This document shows positions 6,210 to 6,649 of a DNA stretch of 6,649 nucleotides, in pieces. Positions within the stretch are counted from its first letter, which is position 1; every line of letters begins with the position of its first letter. A program made the position numbers and the translations under genes. The stretch is from an uncultured Collinsella sp. (GTDB lineage: Bacteria; Actinomycetota; Coriobacteriia; Coriobacteriales; Coriobacteriaceae): assembly GCA_958418185.1 (NCBI GenBank), contig CATZEP010000074.1, positions 1 through 6,649 on the forward strand, given 5' to 3'. The notes below the pieces were generated by a model, which saw nothing but the letters and a program-made list of their open reading frames with translations, was not told where the DNA came from and searched no databases.

Positions 6210-6253
6210 GAGACCGTCTCCATAATTGGCGAATTTTACGTTTGCGCAATTCG
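6210..6253 (-). promoter_or_regulatory. Candidate promoter/operator of the lctD-etfB-etfA operon
   Basis: On the minus strand a TAAAAT box (6238-6233, five of six to the -10 consensus) lies about 95 bases before the GTG start. No good -35 is seen at the right spacing. The box is enclosed by the inverted repeat CGAATT (6230-6235) and AATTCG (6248-6253). It is followed by a palindrome with 5-bp arms and a single central base, GAGACCGTCTC (6210-6220), near the expected transcription start. The arrangement would suit a regulated promoter but is unproven. Confidence 0.25.
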
Positions 6254-6393
6254 GCGAGCGGCAGCGTTTTCTCGGCAGGCGCTCTATTTAACGCGCTCCT
6301 TCCCATCGCTGCCACGCGCACAATTGGCGCCCGAAAAAAGTTGAGATATTTTTTACCCTCTCTCACCTGCGGCGATGTAAATCCGTCAAGCAT

Positions 6394-6411
6394 TTGGTCA
6401 GAAATTGGTCA
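6394..6411. repeat. Tandem TTGGTCA direct repeat, 11-bp period
   Basis: TTGGTCA occurs at 6394-6400 and again at 6405-6411, so the two copies lie one DNA turn apart on the same face. The repeat is 74 bases upstream of the right-edge gene and far upstream of the divergent operon, which would fit an activator site. It may also be chance. Confidence 0.35.
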
Positions 6412-6484
6412 AGTTACGGCTGATACGGTCGGCATCGACAGCCAAAGCCAATGGAAGGTTTGGCCCAAAAACAGGGAGGTTCCC

Positions 6485-6649
6485 ATGGCATATTATTGGC
6501 CCCAGTACGGCATCGCCATCGAAGTTGACGATGACCCATATCTTCTGCCCTTCGATGAGGAGGCATTTCCCGATGCGGCTGTCTATCACGTCACCACCGA
6601 CGTGATTTGCGATCCCGAATCGTTTTCGGCACTCGCCCACCACATCGCC
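6485..6649 (+). CDS. Unrecognised acidic protein, N-terminal 55 residues (truncated by window edge)
   Basis: An open frame starting at ATG 6485 runs off the right edge. AGGGAGG (6473-6479), five bases before the ATG, is an excellent ribosome binding site and the main reason to call it a gene. The first 55 residues begin MAYYWPQYGIAIEVDDDPYL and are acidic, with DEEAFPD at 24-30 and YHVTTDVICDPESF at 34-47. I do not recognise the family with confidence. The order of an IEVD stretch followed by a VYHVTTDVICDP-like segment faintly recalls the ends of DUF559/Vsr-like endonuclease domains shortened in the middle, but this is only an impression. No signal peptide or membrane segment is visible. It is divergent from the lactate dehydrogenase operon, so a functional link to it is not implied. 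An 81-codon frame on the opposite strand (6398-6643) overlaps it and looks like a shadow. Confidence 0.6.
   Translation, partial: MAYYWPQYGIAIEVDDDPYLLPFDEEAFPDAAVYHVTTDVICDPESFSALAHHIA

Larger units (their letters stand above)
6140..6484. other. Intergenic control region between the lactate dehydrogenase/Etf operon and the right-edge gene
   Basis: These 345 bases contain no convincing gene: the open frames crossing them lack ribosome binding sites and protein-like composition. The region is more AT-rich than the flanking genes, with an A-run and T-run patch at about 6334-6354. It holds the divergent control signals of both neighbours: palindromes at 6154-6163, 6197-6204 (CGTCGACG), 6210-6220 and 6230-6253; repeats of AATTGGCG at 6224-6231 and 6322-6329, with a near copy at 6248-6256; and a tandem TTGGTCA pair at 6394-6411. 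No clear terminator or riboswitch was recognised. Confidence 0.6.

Noticed and set aside
6157..6393. A 78-codon minus-strand open frame in the intergenic region
   Set aside because: No ribosome binding site precedes its ATG, the translation is Arg-rich without protein-like patterns, and it covers the palindromes expected of a control region.

Overview
The window is GC-rich, compact bacterial DNA. Gene content, codon choice, short intergenic gaps and frequent G-rich ribosome binding sites suggest a gut actinobacterium of the class Coriobacteriia, most likely Collinsella or a close relative. This assignment comes from general recognition, not from a search. I see no rRNA, tRNA, CRISPR array, insertion sequence or phage gene.

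Layout from left to right. (1) The left edge cuts a minus-strand 2-keto-3-deoxygluconate permease-like gene (kdgT family); only its first 143 residues are present. (2) A minus-strand azlC-azlD pair encodes a two-subunit branched-chain amino acid exporter, with the reading frames overlapping by 11 bases. (3) Divergent from azlC is a plus-strand gene for a stand-alone HD-domain protein, probably a metal-dependent phosphohydrolase. The shared upstream region carries a perfect 11-bp inverted repeat. (4) The largest block, 6139 down to 2514, is a tightly coupled minus-strand three-gene operon: an FAD-linked lactate/glycolate-type dehydrogenase, then EtfB, then an EtfA with an N-terminal two-cluster ferredoxin domain. 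Its last stop codon shares the bases CTAG with the stop codon of the convergent HD gene. (5) A non-coding region of about 345 bases with several short palindromes separates this operon from a plus-strand gene that is cut by the right edge.

The operon has the parts list of the electron-confurcating/bifurcating lactate dehydrogenase complex known from the acetogen Acetobacterium woodii (LctD, LctB, LctC). That complex drives uphill lactate oxidation with NAD+ by co-oxidising reduced ferredoxin. The family match is clear. The substrate (lactate, or another 2-hydroxy acid) and the bifurcating activity are inferred from the ferredoxin-EtfA fusion and the gene neighbourhood. No lactate permease, racemase or regulator is seen beside the operon within the window. 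The long plus-strand open frames opposite this operon are high-GC shadows, not genes. I found no clearly undescribed system. The best leads are the variant gene order of the lactate dehydrogenase/Etf cluster, the palindromes in its leader, and the unrecognised acidic protein at the right edge.
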